The notes beneath the pieces are model-generated. The model was not told where the DNA came from. It made no database searches and was given only the letters and a program-made list of their open reading frames with translations. Of a stretch of 6,706 nucleotides of DNA, positions 5,421 to 6,706 are shown piece by piece; position 1 is the first letter of the stretch, and every line of letters begins with the position of its first letter. A program made the translations under genes and the position numbers. This DNA comes from Gammaproteobacteria bacterium (GTDB lineage Bacteria; Pseudomonadota; Gammaproteobacteria; Pseudomonadales; Azotimanducaceae_A), in assembly GCA_026713405.1 (NCBI GenBank), contig JAPOON010000838.1, forward strand, positions 1 through 6,706. The letters are read 5' to 3'.

Positions 5421-6706
5421 TCAACCCGCCGCCTGCTGCGCTGAGGCCTGTTTCGCCGCACGCAGCGCCCGGGTTGCCTCCCGATCCAGCCTTCCGTCCT
5501 CGATGGCCACACCATAGTGCTCCCGCGCCTCGTCCGTCGAGACGCGGCCGTCCAGCACGTCCGCCAGCACGCGTTCGGCATCCCGGTGCCACGGGGGGCC
5601 GTATCCGCCGCCGCCCGTAGACCAGTAACTCAGGGCCTGACCCTTCCTGATGGCAAGAAGATGTTTGCCGGGCAGGATTTCCGCGTCCCCGTTCTCCCGC
5701 ACCAGTCCCCACCGGCATGGCGGCGCCGGCTCCCCGCCGTGAACTCCCCAGGGCCGGAACCGCTGCCGTTCGCCGCGCAACGCCAGTACGCCCTCGCCGC
5801 GCAGCCAGTCCACCCAGGCGTGATAGCCCAGGCCGCCGCGCCAGGTGCCGGCGCCGCCGGAATCCTGCCACAGTTCCATACGCCGGTAGCGCACCGGAAG
5901 TTCGCCTTCCGTTACCTCCAGCGGGATGTGGTGCGAGTTTGACAGGTCGTGGTCGGTCACATCGAGCCCGTCCATGGCCGGGCGGGCGCCGGTGCCGCTG
6001 CGCAGCGGCCCGCCCAGCACGCCCACGAAGCGCCTGCCGGTCTCCGGTTCGCTGCCGCCGGCCAGGATAACGGTAGCGTGCCCGCATCCCGCCGCGGGAA
6101 TGGTTGACGGCAAGGCGGCGGACAGCGCACCTAGCACGGCATCGACAATGCGCGCTATGCCGACGCCCCGGGCATTTACCGGTGCGGGGAATGTCGGGTT
6201 GACGATCGTTCCGGGCGGCAGCACCACCGACACCGGACGGAAGCAGCCGTCGTTGTTGGGCGCGGCGTCGCCGGTGAGCAGGCGCACCGCGTAATAGACC
6301 GACGAGATCGTGGACGACGGCACGTTGTTGATGGCCGCCCCGACCTGTTTGCCCGTACCGGTGAAATCGAACTCCAGCTCAGTGCCCTTGACCCGCAGGG
6401 TGACGCGAATCTCCACCGGGTCCGCCTCCGGCGACAGTCCGTCGTCGTCGAGCCAGTCCGAGAACGTGTATTCGCCATCCGCCATGCGCTCGATGGCGAG
6501 CCTCGTCAGGCGTTCCCCGTAATCCATGAGCGCATCGATACCGGCGCGCACCTGATCCGTACCATAGTGGTCGAACAGCGCGCCGCGCCTCGCTTCGCCG
6601 GTGCGGCAACCGGCGATCTGCGCCTCGAGGGCGCCCCGCATGTTGCGCGGCGACCGGGGATTCGCGGTGAGCAGGCTCATCAGGTCCTCGCTGACCACCC
6701 CCCCCC
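5421..6706 (-). CDS. hyuB: Hydantoinase B / 5-oxoprolinase family subunit (HyuB-like), N-terminus missing at right edge
   Basis: The visible 427 residues are the C-terminal part of a HyuB-family protein, which usually has about 500-600 residues. Roughly 150-190 N-terminal residues are therefore outside the window. Counting from the right edge, S-E-D-L-M-S-L-L-T-A-N and G-A-L-E-A-Q match the region after the missing substrate domain. F-D-F-T-G-T, the S-S-V-Y-Y-A-V-R stretch, the R-P-V-S-V-V-L-P-P-G-T block and N-P-T-F-P-A-P-V-N-A-R, with R-I-V-D-A-V-L-G-A-L, are strongly family-like. Later come E-L-W-Q-D-S-G-G-A-G and, near the end, S-T-G-G-G-G-Y-G-P-P. The protein works with a HyuA partner in ATP-dependent hydantoinase, oxoprolinase or carboxylase enzymes. 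A GTG at 6698 is in frame but is not the real start, because the domain clearly extends upstream. The gene is convergent with the hyuA-like gene, which is unusual. The symbol is family-level only. Confidence 0.92.
   Translation of the reverse strand, partial: GGVVSEDLMSLLTANPRSPRNMRGALEAQIAGCRTGEARRGALFDHYGTDQVRAGIDALMDYGERLTRLAIERMADGEYTFSDWLDDDGLSPEADPVEIRVTLRVKGTELEFDFTGTGKQVGAAINNVPSSTISSVYYAVRLLTGDAAPNNDGCFRPVSVVLPPGTIVNPTFPAPVNARGVGIARIVDAVLGALSAALPSTIPAAGCGHATVILAGGSEPETGRRFVGVLGGPLRSGTGARPAMDGLDVTDHDLSNSHHIPLEVTEGELPVRYRRMELWQDSGGAGTWRGGLGYHAWVDWLRGEGVLALRGERQRFRPWGVHGGEPAPPCRWGLVRENGDAEILPGKHLLAIRKGQALSYWSTGGGGYGPPWHRDAERVLADVLDGRVSTDEAREHYGVAIEDGRLDREATRALRAAKQASAQQAAG

Noticed and set aside
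5290..6087. 265-codon minus-strand open frame overlapping the end of hyuB
   Set aside because: It is in a different frame from the clear HyuB protein, is Arg/Gly/Ala-rich and has no domain, so it is a shadow frame.
1..6706. CRISPR array, tRNA/rRNA gene, insertion sequence, toxin-antitoxin or phage-defence system
   Set aside because: No regularly spaced repeats, cloverleaf, rRNA-like stretch, transposase motif or terminal inverted repeats were seen. All substantial coding regions are explained by metabolic and membrane families.

Overview
The window is a 6.7-kb piece of GC-rich bacterial chromosome. A Gram-negative proteobacterium is likely, and a gammaproteobacterium is my best guess. The reasons are an E. 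coli-type integral-membrane diacylglycerol kinase, an exported c-type cytochrome, and GC-rich third codon positions that leave long antisense open frames over nearly every gene. No genus can be named from the sequence. I see no tRNA, rRNA, CRISPR array, transposase or phage gene.

Left part, minus strand (1-1063): the first 56 codons of an exported cytochrome c with a CxxCH haem site run off the left edge. Upstream of it on the same strand is a complete crotonase-family gene. Its active site looks like a PaaG-type enoyl-CoA isomerase rather than a hydratase. Two GC-rich hairpins lie between these two genes.

Middle, plus strand (1305-4673): a 241-nt divergent intergenic region holds a perfect TATAAT -10 element. 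Three tightly packed genes follow: a CDF-family zinc-type efflux transporter (GTG start, His-rich N-terminus), dgkA (GTG start, 7 nt after the previous stop) and a full-length hydantoinase A/oxoprolinase-family subunit (26 nt after dgkA, strong ribosome binding site). The spacing suggests one transcript, although the functions are unrelated: metal efflux, lipid recycling, and ATP-dependent amide or carboxylation chemistry.

Right part, minus strand (4814-6706): a hydantoinase B-family subunit, cut off at its N-terminus by the right edge, is followed by a small SnoaL/NTF2-fold protein. HyuA-type and HyuB-type proteins normally form one enzyme and are normally encoded side by side in one direction. 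Here they point at each other with the SnoaL-like gene between them, which is the most unusual feature of the window. Their substrate cannot be read from the sequence. Apart from that rearranged layout I found no convincing sign of an undescribed system.
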